From: Phoenix dactylifera
Taxonomy: Eukaryota; Streptophyta; Magnoliopsida; Arecales; Arecaceae
Reading direction: 5' to 3'
NCBI RefSeq assembly: GCF_009389715.1
Contig: NC_052400.1
Coordinates: forward strand, 3,162,001-3,226,000
DNA length: 64,000 nucleotides
The position numbers were made by a program, and so were the translations under genes. Shown piece by piece: positions 62,201-64,000 of this stretch; positions within the stretch are counted from its first letter, which is position 1, and each line of letters opens with the position of its first letter. The notes under the pieces were generated by a model that did not search any database, had not been told where the DNA came from, and saw only the letters and a list, made by a program, of their open reading frames with translations.

Positions 62201-64000
62201 GGGAAAAGGGCCTCGGCGTCCTTCTATTTACAGGCATGCCCCCGAGACGGCACGGTCCCTTCGTACGGATGTTTACATAGAAATCTCTGTGCGGGAATTG
62301 GGATTTCTTTGCGGTGGCAGCCAAATGCCAAGAGCGGTGGGAAACAGAATTGTTCTGAATCTCATCTGCTACGAATATCTCTCAGATTAGAGAAAAAAAG
62401 AAGGGAGGAGACTCAGATATGTATAGTTTTGTGATGGTCGTCAAGGCAGTATAGAACTACCGCCATTACGATCGGCGAGCGAGCCATCATCCTTTATATC
62501 CTCACTGCCCCTCCACAACCACATCACCATTTCAATCCAAAACCAAACACCTTTCAAGAAAGCAAAGGAAGAAAATGAAATCAAAATAATCCACTACTGC
62601 CGCTATTGCAAGAACCTTAAAGAAAAGAGAAGCCACGGCAAGACTCGTACACAAACGCATGCCCTCCTCCTCCTCCTCCTCCTCCGATCGCTATGGTTCT
62701 GACGACTGACGAGCGCACACTGCTTTTAAGAGGCGGAAAGCCTGCGTCGCAAGCAAGGTTGGTTTAGTTTTCTATCGGTTTTTGACCGGATCGGAGTAGT
62801 TGGTGAGGGTGGCGACTGGGCGGTGCTGTCGTGGTGGCCAAGACAGCAGCTGCAAGTGCAAGCCATTGTACACAGAACAATATTTTCAGCCACTCAGAAC
62901 TCGACAGTCGACAGGTTGCAGAAATGGAGCTTAAACGGCATAATCTGCTTGGTTAATCGTTTATTTCCTGTTCTGGTTTCCGAGACCTGATCTAAGTAGT
63001 GACCATGTCGGAAAATAAAAATTTAACAAGTCACCCAAGATTCGTTTCCCGCAATCTGTGACTGCCAGCTTAAGTTCACGTGTAAACGTGATAAGTTTGG
63101 ATATCTTATTGTCATGGAAAATGGTCCGCATGTGTCGAGCTAATTAATCAAGCAGCAGATTGATTAGCAAATATGACAAGCTAATTATATGACATGAATA
63201 ATGCTGCAAGGCTTTTGTTATATGCACACAAACAGCTTCTTGCCATATGACACAAGGGTCCATATGATGTAAGGATATCGATACAATTTGCTCATATTTT
63301 CTAAAGTATAGGCTCGGTAAAACTTGTCATGTGCCATCTCTAAGGGCATTATTTTGGATAATGTATATATTTGATCACGACTTTTCGGAACTCAAAATAT
63401 TTTTACCTAGATAAAATGAAATAAACTAATCAAAATAACTGTCGGGAGTCTAGATAGATTTGGATGGCAGTAATTCTTTACTAAGTTGCCAAGTGAATCG
63501 GCAACTTTTTTTGATATAATTATAATTTTAGATGAAATCCCGAGCTGAAGGAAATAACAGTCCTTCCTCTAAAGTTTGGATGAAAATCCTCGATGACACC
63601 CACTTCTGCACTCTTTCCCTATCCATGGCGCCCTCCTCTTGTTTCACTAATCCCTTCTTTTACAATTTTTCCTCCCTCGCCACATTCTACCATATGCCCT
63701 TCATATTTGATTTCAGTATTGCTTGGCTTTCGTGTTTAAATCAGTTACTTCGATGTTGATTGTGGATATATGTCTTTATATAGGTGCTCCAATATAAATC
63801 CTCTGAATGTTGAAAAAGTTTTTTATGCGGTGTTGTGAATTATCATCGTGGGTACAAAAAATCTATGTATTAGTGCTAGTTTGGTTTAAGTTCAACCACT
63901 ATTTTATTAGGATAGTTGTATCGTTTCTTGGATCAAACATAAGAACTAGCAGACACTCGTGATCGTGGTGCTGCTTGTGATTATATGTGAATAGATTTAA

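Larger units (their letters stand above)
61106..64000. other. Terminal gene-poor stretch
   Basis: Mostly AT-rich with no supported gene. It contains (GA) at 62038-62074 and a (CTC) run at about 62666-62687. Around 61950-62200 the minus strand looks like a promoter and leader (see the separate entry). From 62900 to the end nothing is recognised. Confidence 0.4.

Noticed and set aside
1-64000. tRNA, rRNA, snRNA genes and CRISPR arrays
   Set aside because: Looked for by eye and none found; the primer-site and pol III box motifs present belong to retroelements. CRISPR is not expected in a plant nuclear genome.

Overview
The window is nuclear DNA of a flowering plant. GC-rich first exons set in AT-rich intergenic DNA, GT-AG introns and the protein sequences point to a monocot, and a palm-like genome is possible, but that is inference. 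There are no bacterial features. About five host genes, plus one tentative small exon, are separated by long gene-poor stretches full of transposable-element remains.

Layout. Positions 1-5940 hold a chromodomain-bearing Ty3/gypsy fossil whose 3' LTR abuts a second, unrelated-looking solo LTR (to about 6510). A two-exon TMEM230-like membrane protein gene follows (7012-7444, +). A full-length L1-type LINE lies on the minus strand (9314-15646), flanked by a 15-bp target duplication; ORF1 is open and ORF2 is interrupted by one in-frame TGA. After a long gene-poor stretch comes a single-exon DUF1336/EDR2-C protein gene (26469-27389, +). Two six-exon WAT1-related EamA transporter genes sit in tandem (32994-35511 and 37100-39941, +), both encoding 347 residues with matching splice phases. 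A small TRIM retroelement (35727-36164) lies between them. A tentative first exon of a small membrane protein is on the minus strand near 43.3 kb. An eight-exon PP2C phosphatase gene of the PP2C59/WIN2 type spans 51970-59127 (+). Downstream lie a SINE-like repeat and a decayed LINE 3' fragment.

The host genes do not form a pathway. They are independent loci: a vesicle-type membrane protein, a DUF1336 protein, paired DMT-type transporters and a signalling phosphatase. The most striking non-genic structures are the intact LINE with a TAG-TT-ATG junction between its ORFs, a roughly 600-bp foldback element upstream of the PP2C gene, a 127-bp hairpin at 20.44 kb, and a 457-bp tandem duplication inside the largest PP2C intron. 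I found no clear evidence of a wholly new biological system.
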